Of a stretch of DNA of 64,000 nt, positions 1 through 8,206 are shown piece after piece. Positions within the stretch are counted from its first letter, which is position 1; each line of letters opens with the position of its first letter. Source of the stretch: Chloroflexota bacterium (lineage in GTDB: Bacteria > Chloroflexota > Dehalococcoidia > Lucifugimonadales > UBA2985). The stretch lies in contig JAPPHY010000016.1 of NCBI GenBank assembly GCA_028877205.1, positions 62,001 through 126,000 of the forward strand, given 5' to 3'. The notes beneath the pieces were generated by a model that saw nothing but the letters and a program-made list of their open reading frames with translations, was not told where the DNA came from and searched no databases. A program made the position numbers and the translations under genes.

Positions 1-843
1 CAGCGAAAGCCCCATCATGGCCTGGACGTTGAACACCCCGAACGTCCTCAGCGGCAGCTTGAGCTCGTCCAGGCGGCCGCTGTGCTTTATCGAGTCCGTG
101 AACGCCTCTGTGTGGCGGGCACCGTTGTTGTTGCTGAACCCAGCCTCTATTGCCATGTCACGCAGCCCCATGATGCGGTCCATGGGGGCAACGCCCTTGG
201 GGCAGACCTGAACGCACTCCATGCAGCGGGTGCAGTCCCAGATGCCGCCCGGCTGGCTGTACATCTGGAGACGGCTGCGGTCGGCGTCATCCCTGGGGTC
301 GCCGACGAAGCGGTAGGCCTTGGCGAGGGCCGCCGGGCCCAGGAACCGCTGGTCGACCTCGATTGCGGTGCAGTCGGATACGCACGCCCCGCACATGATG
401 CAGCTCATCACGCCGGCCAGGTGGAGCATCGTCTCGTTCGGCGCGAGGTACTCGGCCTCCGGTTCCTCTCCCTCCGGCTGAAGGTAGGGCTTCACGGCAC
501 GCACGCGGTCCCAGAACGGCTTCATGTCCGATACCAGGTCCTTTACCACGGGCAGGTTGCCCATCGGCTCGACAGTGACCTGGTTCTGGGCGTTTGCCAC
601 GTCCCGGACCTTGGTCTTGCACACCAGCTTGGCATGGCCGTTGACCCGCATGGAGCAGGAGCCGCAGATCGAGGCCCGGCAGGAGCAGCGGAGGGCCAGG
701 CTGCCGTCCACTTCCTCTCTGACCTTGATGAGGGCATCCAGAACGGTGAAGTAGTCCTCCACCTCCAGGTTGTACTCCTGGAAGCGGGACTCCGGGCTCT
801 CCGACTCAGGGTCAAACCGCCTGACGTTTAGCGTTACGTCCAT
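1..843 (-). CDS. sdhB: Succinate dehydrogenase/fumarate reductase iron-sulfur subunit (partial)
   Basis: This is the electron-transfer subunit of complex II, which carries electrons from the flavin of SdhA to quinone at the membrane. The ATG is at 843 and the frame stays open to base 1, so the 3' end lies outside the window; 281 codons are visible. The N-terminal ferredoxin domain has the 2Fe-2S cysteines (motif CRASICGSC). The C-terminal part has two four-cysteine clusters (CIMCGACVSDC and CTRCMECVQVCPKG) for the 4Fe-4S and 3Fe-4S centres. It lies 67 bases downstream of sdhA on the same strand and is surely cotranscribed with it. The direction of the reaction, SDH or fumarate reductase, cannot be decided from sequence; the TCA genes nearby favour SDH. 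A membrane anchor subunit would be expected off the left edge. Confidence 0.96.
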   Translation of the reverse strand, partial: MDVTLNVRRFDPESESPESRFQEYNLEVEDYFTVLDALIKVREEVDGSLALRCSCRASICGSCSMRVNGHAKLVCKTKVRDVANAQNQVTVEPMGNLPVVKDLVSDMKPFWDRVRAVKPYLQPEGEEPEAEYLAPNETMLHLAGVMSCIMCGACVSDCTAIEVDQRFLGPAALAKAYRFVGDPRDDADRSRLQMYSQPGGIWDCTRCMECVQVCPKGVAPMDRIMGLRDMAIEAGFSNNNGARHTEAFTDSIKHSGRLDELKLPLRTFGVFNVQAMMGLSL

Positions 844-910
844 CCGATTCCTCCTGGAAGGGCACCGCCGTGCTCGGCGCTCACAACGCCTCCTTCGGCG
901 GGCCTCACTG

Positions 911-2635
911 CTAGTACGACCTCACCTGCGGCTGCCACTCCGTGATGGTGACCGGGCCAAACTCCAGGCGCGGTCCGTCCGGCGTGTGCAGCGCAATCGT
1001 GTGCTTTAGCCAGCCATCGTCATCGCGTTCCGGGTAGTCACGCCTTGCGTGGGCTCCCCGGCTCTCGCGGCGCTCGAGGCTGCTTGTCACCATGACCTCG
1101 GCCAAGTCCAGCATGTTGTCCAGCTCCAGCGCCGAGACCAAGTCCGTATTGAACACGCTGCCGTGGTCCTGTATCGATACAGCCTCAAATCGATTCTTCA
1201 GGTCGTGCAGTGCGTCGACGCCTGCGCCCAGGCCGGCGGCGTCCCGAAAGATTCCGGCGTGCTCCTGCATTGCGGCACCCAGCTCCCTGCGTAGTGCGGC
1301 CGTCCTGATGCCGCGATCGCTGCGGCTGAGCAACGCGTCGATGCGTTCGGCCTGTTCGCGAGCGATGGCCGGAGTCAGGTTCACAAAGTGCTCCTCCGCG
1401 GCCTCCTGCGCGGCTGTCCTGCCCGCGCGCCTGCCGAAGACCACGGTCTCCAGCAGTGAGTTGCCGCCGAGCCGGTTCGCCCCGTGGACGGACACGCAGG
1501 CGCACTCGCCGGCAGCGTAGAGGCCAGGCAGGGTGGAGCGTCCGTCGACGTCCGTCTTCACGCCTCCCATCTGGTAGTGCATACCGGGCCGGATGGGCAC
1601 GGTCTCAGTGACCAGGTCGACTCCCGCCAGATCCATGGCAAGCTCGTGAATCTGGTTGAGCTTGGTCATGATCAGGTCCCGGCCCAGGTGGCGCAGGTCC
1701 AGCATTACGCATCCATTCACGTCCCTGCCGGAGTCAATCTCCACCTGCTCCGCACGGGACACCACGTCCCTGGAGGCCAGCTCGAGCCGCTCCGGGGCGT
1801 AGTCCGACATGAACCTCTCGCCGAGGGCGTTGAGCAGGTGGCCGCCCTCGCCGCGCGCTCCCTCCGTGATGAGGACGCCGCTGGGGAACAGGGTAGTGGG
1901 GTGGAACTGCGTGAACTCCATGTCCATAAGCGCCGCGCCGGCGCGGTAGGCCAGCGCCATACCGTCGCCGGTGCAGATGAGGCCGTTGGTGGACGGCTCG
2001 TAGACGCGCCCCAGCCCGCCGGTGGCAAGTATGACGGCCTTGGCCTCGAAGGTGTGAAGCCTTCCGGTGCGCATGTCCATCGCAACAAGTCCCCGGCAGC
2101 GGCCGTCCTCGACTATGAGGCTGACCGCGAACCACTCGTCGTAGGTGGCGACGCTGTCCCTGATCGACTGCTCCCAGATGACGTGCAGGATGACGTGGCC
2201 GGTGATGTCGGCGACGAAGCATGTGCGGGGAAAACCGGCGCCGCCGAAGGGACGTTGGGCCAGCCGCCCGTCCTCGCGGCGGTTGAAGATTACACCCATG
2301 TGCTCAAGCTCCAGGATGTCGCCGGGAGCCTCGCGGCAGAGGATGGAGGCGGCGTCCTGGTCGGCCAGGTAGTCGCTGCCCTTCACGGTGTCGAATGCGT
2401 GGGATTCCCAGGAGTCGTCTTCGCCGAGGGCGGCGTTGATACCGCCCTGCGCGGCTACCGAGTGGCTGCGGGTGGGGTACACCTTGGAGACGACTGCGAC
2501 GTCTGCGCCGCAGCGGGCCGCTTCAAGCGCCGCCCTCATGCCGGCCAAGCCACCACCCAAGACCACGGCGTCGTGCCGGATGATCTCCTCTTCCACCGCA
2601 AATGGCATGGGGCAGGTCTCCTTGGGCGTGCTCAT
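911..2635 (-). CDS. sdhA: Succinate dehydrogenase/fumarate reductase flavoprotein subunit
   Basis: This is the catalytic FAD subunit of complex II (succinate to fumarate). The 574 residues are full length for the family. Near residue 27 is the dinucleotide-binding [11 protein letters not shown]. Then comes [15 protein letters not shown], whose His is the usual covalent FAD attachment site. The substrate-domain motif [20 protein letters not shown] and the C-terminal [10 protein letters not shown] follow. The C-terminus, with a WLKHT motif, is typical of SdhA. The gene has its own promoter: a -10 TATAGT ends only 12 bases before the ATG, so the leader is very short and no Shine-Dalgarno is seen. 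The NUDIX gene ends 35 bases upstream. Confidence 0.97.
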   Translation of the reverse strand: MSTPKETCPMPFAVEEEIIRHDAVVLGGGLAGMRAALEAARCGADVAVVSKVYPTRSHSVAAQGGINAALGEDDSWESHAFDTVKGSDYLADQDAASILCREAPGDILELEHMGVIFNRREDGRLAQRPFGGAGFPRTCFVADITGHVILHVIWEQSIRDSVATYDEWFAVSLIVEDGRCRGLVAMDMRTGRLHTFEAKAVILATGGLGRVYEPSTNGLICTGDGMALAYRAGAALMDMEFTQFHPTTLFPSGVLITEGARGEGGHLLNALGERFMSDYAPERLELASRDVVSRAEQVEIDSGRDVNGCVMLDLRHLGRDLIMTKLNQIHELAMDLAGVDLVTETVPIRPGMHYQMGGVKTDVDGRSTLPGLYAAGECACVSVHGANRLGGNSLLETVVFGRRAGRTAAQEAAEEHFVNLTPAIAREQAERIDALLSRSDRGIRTAALRRELGAAMQEHAGIFRDAAGLGAGVDALHDLKNRFEAVSIQDHGSVFNTDLVSALELDNMLDLAEVMVTSSLERRESRGAHARRDYPERDDDGWLKHTIALHTPDGPRLEFGPVTITEWQPQVRSY

Positions 2636-2647
2636 TCAGCCGTGGCA

Positions 2648-2676
2648 ACTATATCAAATAGTGATGGATTTTACAA
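2648..2676 (-). promoter_or_regulatory. sdhA promoter
   Basis: On the minus strand there is TTGTAA, a 17-base spacer, and TATAGT preceded by TGA (extended -10). Transcription would start about 2641, only about 6 bases before the sdhA ATG at 2635. The -35 box overlaps the last codons of the NUDIX gene. Confidence 0.6.
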
Positions 2677-3210
2677 TCTGTCGGCGAACACGTGCAGGGC
2701 CATGAGCAGCGCCGCCACTGACTTTCCGTCCTGAATCTCGCCGGAGCGGATCAGCTCAGATATGTGTTCGAGCGGAGTGGGCACCACCTCGATACTCTCA
2801 TCCTCGTCCGGGGCCAGCGCGCTGGGCCTCAGGTCAGTGGCGATGTACGTGTGCATGTACTCTGTGCAGAAGCCGGGGGCGATCCAGAAGCCGGTCATTC
2901 GCTCCAGCTTGCCCGCCGTATGGCCGATCTCCTCCTGCAGCTCGCGTAGCACGCCGTCCTCGGGCGACTCGCCTTCCTCCAGGCCGCCCGCCGGTGCTTC
3001 CAGCAGCGACTGCTCAGCCGACTTGCGGTACTGCCTGACCAGCAGCACCTGACCGCGGTCGTCAACGGGAACCATGACGACCGATGCGCCGTGCTCGACA
3101 ACTTCGCGAGTGGCCGTGCCGCCGTCGGGCAGTCGAATCGTGTCCACCCTCAGGGCCACGACCTTGCCGTCGTAGATGCGCCTGCTTTCGAGGGTCGGCT
3201 CTTCCTGCAT
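2671..3210 (-). CDS. NUDIX hydrolase, ADP-ribose pyrophosphatase type
   Basis: This enzyme probably cleaves ADP-ribose or a similar nucleoside diphosphate derivative into AMP and a sugar phosphate. The 179 residues carry a complete Nudix box: a Gly-Gly-Leu-Glu-Glu-Gly-Glu stretch, seven residues, then RELQEEIG, which supplies the metal-binding glutamates. The upstream AxxAGxLE-like segment (EAPAGGLEEGE) and the downstream Pro about 15 residues on (WIAPGF) are typical of the ADP-ribose group. It starts 11 bases after the nadK stop, so the two form an NAD-metabolism pair. The substrate assignment is from family resemblance only. Confidence 0.88.
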   Translation of the reverse strand: MQEEPTLESRRIYDGKVVALRVDTIRLPDGGTATREVVEHGASVVMVPVDDRGQVLLVRQYRKSAEQSLLEAPAGGLEEGESPEDGVLRELQEEIGHTAGKLERMTGFWIAPGFCTEYMHTYIATDLRPSALAPDEDESIEVVPTPLEHISELIRSGEIQDGKSVAALLMALHVFADRL

Positions 3211-3221
3211 GGCAGCGGTCC

Positions 3222-4091
3222 TCAGGGGCGCGGAGCGGCGGCGTAGGATGTGGTGCGAATCTCCGGGTTGAGCCTCTCCGTGAGGACGCTGTAGAAGTGG
3301 TTGGGTGGATTGGCGCGGAGAAAGCGCGCAATGAGCGGGCTCCGCACAATCTCGACGACGTCGCCGGGAGCCAAGTCCATGTCGGCGCGCCCGTCAACGC
3401 TGAGCGCGGCCGTGTAGTCGGAGCGGATTGCTACCTCCACCACGGATTCCGGCGCCAGCACGATTGCGGAGGCGAGGCCAAGGTGAGTTGCGACGGGATT
3501 GAGCAGCATGTCCCTGGACTCAGGGTGAAGAACGGGGCCTCCCGCGGATATGGAGTAGCCGGTGCTGCCCGTGGCGGTGGCCAGAATGACTGCATCTGCG
3601 CGGTAGGTGGTGAGCAGGGCGTCGTCGATCTTGACCTCCAGGTGTGCGAGTCGCGAGATTGCCCTGCGCCCGACGACTACGTCGTTCAGGGCCTGGTGCG
3701 CCGGGCTGCGACCATTGGCTTGGGATACCACGGTAGCCTGGAGCATCGAGCGCTCCTCCACCCACACGTTGCCGTCAAGGAAGTCGCGGACGCGGTTCAC
3801 GGCCTCGTCAGCGCGCAGCTCCGTCAGAAATCCCACCCTGCCGAGGTTGACGCCGAGGATGGGGATCTCCCTGGGCGCGGCGAACTGGGTTGCCCAGAGG
3901 ATTGTGCCGTCGCCGCCGACGGTGATGAGCAGGGAAGTGGAGGGCGGGGGGTCATCAGTCTCGCCGGTGCGTGTGGGGACTATCCAAGCCGACTCGCCAA
4001 GGCCCAACTCCTGCGCGAGTTCCTGCACGATGGGCAGCGAGCCCGCAGACCTGGGGTTGTAGACTATACCAACACTGCCGTTGTCGCTCAT
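3222..4091 (-). CDS. nadK: NAD kinase
   Basis: It phosphorylates NAD to NADP with ATP (or polyphosphate) in the cytoplasm. The 289 residues are normal length. GGDGT at residues 59-63 is the catalytic motif, LNDVVVGR is the conserved N-[ED] motif, and TATGSTGYSISAGGP is the glycine-rich NAD-binding segment. It is the first gene of the nadK-NUDIX unit. A strong promoter lies 60 bases upstream. Confidence 0.96.
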   Translation of the reverse strand: MSDNGSVGIVYNPRSAGSLPIVQELAQELGLGESAWIVPTRTGETDDPPPSTSLLITVGGDGTILWATQFAAPREIPILGVNLGRVGFLTELRADEAVNRVRDFLDGNVWVEERSMLQATVVSQANGRSPAHQALNDVVVGRRAISRLAHLEVKIDDALLTTYRADAVILATATGSTGYSISAGGPVLHPESRDMLLNPVATHLGLASAIVLAPESVVEVAIRSDYTAALSVDGRADMDLAPGDVVEIVRSPLIARFLRANPPNHFYSVLTERLNPEIRTTSYAAAPRP

Positions 4092-4150
4092 CGCGTCAAC
4101 TCCCTCGCGGGCACAGGTAGAGGCTAGTCATGTGAGCCATCGGCAAGCGC

Positions 4151-4179
4151 AGTCTAGCATCACGCCTGAAAGGTGTCAA
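4151..4179 (-). promoter_or_regulatory. nadK promoter
   Basis: On the minus strand there is a perfect TTGACA (4179-4174), a 17-base spacer ending in TGc, and TAGACT (4156-4151). Predicted start is about 4144, giving a leader of about 53 bases before the ATG at 4091. Confidence 0.75.
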
Positions 4180-4209
4180 CGAAAATGGGCGATGCGGCGG
4201 TCGTCCACC

Positions 4210-4400
4210 ACCGTCATTGCGGCGGAAGCCGCAATCCAGGGGTGGCAGGGTGGCGCGAGCCGTGCGCGGAAGGCTGCCTGGTTCGGTCTGTGCTTGGCTC
4301 CGACCCGAATGAGGTGAGTGAGGTCGCTGCTCGCTCACCCAGTTGGCGGGTTCACCAAAAGCGGGCCTGCTGGATTGCGGCTTCCGCCGCAATGACGGGA
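4210..4400. repeat. Inverted pair of palindromic repeats, family B
   Basis: The gap 4,092-4,419 holds the nadK promoter and two copies of a palindromic unit in opposite orientation. The first, at 4210-4240, reads GTCATTGCGGCGGAAGCCGC and onward. Its reverse complement is at 4370-4400 (CTGGATTGCGGCTTCCGCCG and onward). The two copies could pair over about 29 bases around a 130-base loop, and each is itself a hairpin. No gene is seen between them. They lie between the 3' end of the fumarase operon and the nadK promoter. Confidence 0.85.
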
Positions 4401-4419
4401 GGGGCAGCCGCGGTATTGG

Positions 4420-4989
4420 CTAGCTCTGCTCGGAGGCGACAGGGCGGCGCCACTCGTTGCGGCCCTGCTCCAGCAGGTCGTTGCCGTGTACGTCGTTGAC
4501 GACGATGGCCGGGAAGTCCTCAACCTCCAGCCTGCGAATGGCCTCGGTGCCCAGGTCTTCGTAGGCCACGATCTCCACGCCCTTGATGGTGCCGGAAAGC
4601 AGTGCGCCGGAGCCGCCGATTGCGCCGAAGTAGACTGCGCCGTGCGACACAAACTCGTCCCGTACGTCCTTGCTCCTTCCGCCCTTGCCGATGGCCGCCT
4701 TCATGCCCAGGTCGAGCATCTTCGGAGTGAAGGGGTCCATGCGATACGCGGTAGTCGGCCCTGCGGAGCCGATGATGTCGCCCGGACGCGGCGGAGTGGG
4801 ACCCACGTAGTAGATGATCTGGCCCTGCAGGTCGATAGGTGGCTGCTCGCCGCGCTCCACGGCCTCGATGATGCGTCTGTGCGCCGCGTCGCGTGCCGTG
4901 TAGATCACGCCGGTGATGGTCACCTCGTCGCCGGTCTGCAGGTCAGCCAGGGCTTCGTCAGTCAGGGGAGTGGTCAGGCTCTTGGCCAT
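4420..4989 (-). CDS. Class I fumarate hydratase, beta (C-terminal) subunit
   Basis: This is the swivelling subunit of the two-subunit, iron-sulfur class I fumarase (fumarate plus water to malate). I choose the ATG at 4989 (MAKSLTTPLTDEAL). It overlaps the alpha-subunit stop as ATGA and gives 190 residues; a 12-codon upstream extension is open but lies inside the alpha gene. Family motifs are GDIIGSAGPTTAYRMD and IGKGG. Substrate could also be tartrate in related enzymes, but mdh and icd next door make fumarate much more likely. Confidence 0.93.
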   Translation of the reverse strand: MAKSLTTPLTDEALADLQTGDEVTITGVIYTARDAAHRRIIEAVERGEQPPIDLQGQIIYYVGPTPPRPGDIIGSAGPTTAYRMDPFTPKMLDLGMKAAIGKGGRSKDVRDEFVSHGAVYFGAIGGSGALLSGTIKGVEIVAYEDLGTEAIRRLEVEDFPAIVVNDVHGNDLLEQGRNEWRRPVASEQS

Positions 4990-5834
4990 CACAGCACCGC
5001 CACCTTGAGCCTGGCGCTGTGGCACTGGAGGTTCACGCCGACTGGCAGCGAGGTGATATGCGTCGGGTGCGTCTCCACGTTAACGGCGAGAGCTGTGGAG
5101 CGGCCGCCCCATGCCTGCGGGCCGATGCCGCTGGCGTTGACGCGCTCCAGCAACTCCTCCTCAAGCTCGGCAACCTCCGGGTCCGGATGGTGCTCGCCGA
5201 CCTTGCGCAGCAGCGACTTCTTGGCCAGGTGCATGACGTGCTCCGCTGTGCCACCCACTCCAACGCCCACGATAAGGGGCGGGCATGGGTTGCCGCCGGA
5301 CTCCTCGATGGTGCGCAGCGTGAAGTCGATGATGCCCTTCTTGCCGTCGCCGGGGCGCATGATGGACAGCCGGCTCATGTTCTCGCATCCGCCGCCCTTG
5401 GGCAGGATGGTCACCTTCAGATTCTCGCCCGGGACGATGTCCGTATGAACGATCGGCGGCGTGTTGTCGCCGGTGTTGATGCGCGCCGAGAACGGCTGCT
5501 TGACGATGGAGTTGCGCAGGAAGCCGTCCTTGTAGCCGCGTCGCACGCCGTCGGCAAGCGCCTCGTACAGGTCGCCGCCCACCAGGTGGACGTCCTGGCC
5601 AAGCTCCAGGAACAGCACCGTGGTGCCGGTGTCCTGACAGAGCGCAATTTGCTTCTCCTCAGCAATCTCCGAGTTGCGGAGGATCATGTCCAGCACCTTC
5701 TGTGCCCTGGGCGCTTCCTCGTCGCGGCGTGCCTTCTTGAGGGCGTCAAGAACGTCCTCCGGCAGGAAGTAGTTGGCCTCCTGTGCTAGCCGCGCGACCG
5801 TGTCAGCTATTTCGGTTACGTTTATCTCTCTCAT
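4989..5834 (-). CDS. Class I fumarate hydratase, alpha (N-terminal) subunit
   Basis: This is the 4Fe-4S-bearing catalytic half of class I fumarase. The 281 residues are the usual length. The three cluster cysteines can be seen in CQDTGT, GGGCENMS and NLQCHSAR. It starts 27 bases after mdh and is translationally coupled to the beta subunit by an ATGA overlap. Class I fumarase is oxygen-sensitive; with no fumC in view, nothing more can be said about oxygen relations. Confidence 0.95.
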   Translation of the reverse strand: MREINVTEIADTVARLAQEANYFLPEDVLDALKKARRDEEAPRAQKVLDMILRNSEIAEEKQIALCQDTGTTVLFLELGQDVHLVGGDLYEALADGVRRGYKDGFLRNSIVKQPFSARINTGDNTPPIVHTDIVPGENLKVTILPKGGGCENMSRLSIMRPGDGKKGIIDFTLRTIEESGGNPCPPLIVGVGVGGTAEHVMHLAKKSLLRKVGEHHPDPEVAELEEELLERVNASGIGPQAWGGRSTALAVNVETHPTHITSLPVGVNLQCHSARLKVAVL

Positions 5835-5861
5835 GCCGCCTCCGAATGTCGCCTTTGCCGG

Positions 5862-6812
5862 CTAGGCTTGCTCCGCGGCCGGCGGCCTGTTGGCCATCAC
5901 CTCTACCAGCTCCTTGACCGCTGCGGCCGAGTTGTTGAGGGCGGCCTGCTCATCGTCCGACAGGTCCACCTGGATTATCTCCTCGATCCCGCTCTCGCCC
6001 AGGCGCACGGGCACGCCGATGAACAGCCCATCGACGCCGTACTCCCCCTGCAGGTAGGCTGCGCAGGGGAGGATGCGCTTCTTGTCGAGGATGATGGAGT
6101 CGACCATCTGCGCGACCGCGGCGGAGGGTGCGTAGAAGGCGCTGCCGGTCTTCAGCAGCCCCACGATCTCCGCGCCTCCGTCACGCGTGCGCTGCACGAT
6201 GCGGTCCACGGCGTCCTGCGCAAGCAGCCGCCCGATGGGGATACCGCCCACGTTCGTCGACGCCACGAGCGGGACCATGGTGTCTCCGTGCCCACCCAGG
6301 ACGTACGCCTGCACGTCCTCGACGGACACGCCGAGCTCCTGCGCAAGGAAGGTGCGGAATCGAGCGGTGTCCAGGATGCCGGCCATGCCGACGACCCGCT
6401 CTCTGGGCAGGCCCGTCACTTTGAGGGTTTGCTGAGCCATGGCGTCCAGCGGGTTGGAGACCACGATGATGATGGTGTCCGGGGAGTGCCGGGCGATCTG
6501 CTCGGCGACTCCGCCGACGATGTCCATGTTGGTGAACAGGAGGTCATCGCGGCTCATGCCGGGCCTTCGGGCGATGCCCGCCGTGATGACTGCCACGTCG
6601 GAGCCGGCGGTCTCCTCGTAGGAGTTGGATCCCGAGATCATGCTGTCGGTGCCAAGCACCGGGCCTGACTCCAGGAGGTCCAGCGCCTTGCCCTGCGGCA
6701 TCCCTTCCACGATGTCAACCAGCACCACGTCCGCGTATCCCCGCTCGAACAGGCGCTGGGCGGTGGTGGCGCCCACGTTGCCCGCTCCCACAACTGTTAT
6801 CTTCTTGCGCAT
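5862..6812 (-). CDS. mdh: Malate dehydrogenase (NAD, LDH-like)
   Basis: It interconverts malate and oxaloacetate. The 316 residues begin with the NAD-binding [10 protein letters not shown]. Substrate-binding arginines lie in [11 protein letters not shown] and in NPLDAM...DTARFR, and [10 protein letters not shown] holds the catalytic His. The first Arg of RRPGMSR marks malate rather than lactate specificity. It belongs to the LDH-like MDH group found in Chloroflexi and archaea. It sits between icd and fumarase in the same direction. Confidence 0.95.
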   Translation of the reverse strand: MRKKITVVGAGNVGATTAQRLFERGYADVVLVDIVEGMPQGKALDLLESGPVLGTDSMISGSNSYEETAGSDVAVITAGIARRPGMSRDDLLFTNMDIVGGVAEQIARHSPDTIIIVVSNPLDAMAQQTLKVTGLPRERVVGMAGILDTARFRTFLAQELGVSVEDVQAYVLGGHGDTMVPLVASTNVGGIPIGRLLAQDAVDRIVQRTRDGGAEIVGLLKTGSAFYAPSAAVAQMVDSIILDKKRILPCAAYLQGEYGVDGLFIGVPVRLGESGIEEIIQVDLSDDEQAALNNSAAAVKELVEVMANRPPAAEQA

Positions 6813-6919
6813 CTACAACTGCTCCTTCTGTATCTTTTGGACCGCGCAGTTATTGAGTTGGAGGCTCCGCGTCCGGAGCACATCGCCAACCGGCGCCGCG
6901 GCCCGCGCCCCGGCGAGCC

Positions 6920-8122
6920 CTAGGTCAGCGAGTACTGCTCCCAGCGCGACTCCAGGTCGGCTTCCTGCACGGTGGCCATGACGTATTCGCCGAACTCCCG
7001 GCCGGTGGCTCCGGTGCTGCGCCCGGTCATCACAACCTTGCGCTCGTACTGGCCGCAGACGTCCAGCGCCTTGTGGAGCCTGGAGCCCAGGTCCGAATAG
7101 CCGATGTGCTCCAGCATCATGGCGCCTGCGCGCATGACGGAGCTGGGGTCTGCGTAGATGTCGCGGCCTTCACGCACCATCCTCGGCGCGGAGCCGTGAA
7201 TGGCCTCGAACATGCCGTACTGCTTGCCAATGTTGGCGCTGCCCGCGGTCCCCACGCCGCCCTGTATCTGGCCTGCCTCGTCCGAGAGGATATCGCCGTA
7301 GAGGTTGGGCAGGGCGATCACCTGGAACTCGTGCCGCCGCTCCAGGTCCAGCAGCTTGGCGGTCATGATGTCGATATACCAGCCGTCCCAGGTGATGTCC
7401 GGGTAGTCCTCCGCCACCTCACGTGCAATGTCGAGGAACTTGCCGTCCGTCGTCTTCACCACGTTGGCCTTGGTGACCACGGTGACCTTGGTCTTGCCGG
7501 TGCGCCTGGCGTGGTCAAAGGCGAGCTGCAGGATGCGTCGCGAGCCCTGGGAGGTGATGACGCGGAAGTCCATTGCCAGGTCGGGCGTGACGTTGATGCC
7601 CTGGCTTCCGACTGCGTACATGTCCTCCGTGTTCTCGCGGAAGATGATCCAGTCGATCTTCTCCTTCGGGATGCGCACGGGCCGGACGTTGGCAAAGAGG
7701 TCGAGGGCCTTGCGCATCGCCACGTTCGCGCTCTCGATGTTGGGCCAGCCGTCGCCCTTCTCCGGGGTGTGCGTAGGGCCCTTCAGCGTGACGTGGCACT
7801 TGCGAATCTCTTCGAGAACGTCGTCCGGTATCGCCTGGAGCTTCTCTGCGCGGTTTTCGATGGTCAGCCCGTCGATGGTGCGGAACTCCACCTTGCCGCT
7901 GTCCACCTGCTCCCTGAGGAGGTACTCCAGTACGTTCTTGGCCTCCTCGGTGATGGTGGGACCGATTCCGTCGCCTCCCAGCACCCCAATGACGACGGGC
8001 GATATGGCGCCGTAGTCCGTCCAGTCGCCCTCCGCCTTGAGGTTCTCTACACGCTCCAGCTGGCCCTCGAGGACCTTGCCGAAGTGCTCCTTGGCAGTTT
8101 CCAATACCTGCTTGTCCACCAT
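6920..8122 (-). CDS. icd: Isocitrate dehydrogenase (isocitrate/isopropylmalate family)
   Basis: It oxidatively decarboxylates isocitrate to 2-oxoglutarate. The 400 residues contain GVLGGDGIGP near residue 48, the substrate-phosphate loop with Ser and Asn (NIESANVAMRKALD), arginines in FANVRPVR, the metal-binding NLYGDILSDEAGQ, and HGSAP in the cofactor pocket. A good Shine-Dalgarno (AAGGAGG) lies 8 bases before the ATG. The family also includes isopropylmalate and homoisocitrate dehydrogenases; the TCA neighbours and the SxN loop favour isocitrate. Cofactor (NAD or NADP) is not assigned. Confidence 0.88.
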   Translation of the reverse strand: MVDKQVLETAKEHFGKVLEGQLERVENLKAEGDWTDYGAISPVVIGVLGGDGIGPTITEEAKNVLEYLLREQVDSGKVEFRTIDGLTIENRAEKLQAIPDDVLEEIRKCHVTLKGPTHTPEKGDGWPNIESANVAMRKALDLFANVRPVRIPKEKIDWIIFRENTEDMYAVGSQGINVTPDLAMDFRVITSQGSRRILQLAFDHARRTGKTKVTVVTKANVVKTTDGKFLDIAREVAEDYPDITWDGWYIDIMTAKLLDLERRHEFQVIALPNLYGDILSDEAGQIQGGVGTAGSANIGKQYGMFEAIHGSAPRMVREGRDIYADPSSVMRAGAMMLEHIGYSDLGSRLHKALDVCGQYERKVVMTGRSTGATGREFGEYVMATVQEADLESRWEQYSLT

Positions 8123-8206
8123 GTCACGCCTCCTTGTCTGGACTCGGTCCGTAAGCCTGGCGCGTCCTCCTTGACGCCTGCCTGCACTCCTGGCTGTTTC
8201 CCGGGC

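Noticed and set aside
1484-2734. 416-codon open frame on the plus strand
   Set aside because: It is antisense to sdhA, whose motifs are complete; no domain is recognisable in the plus-strand translation.
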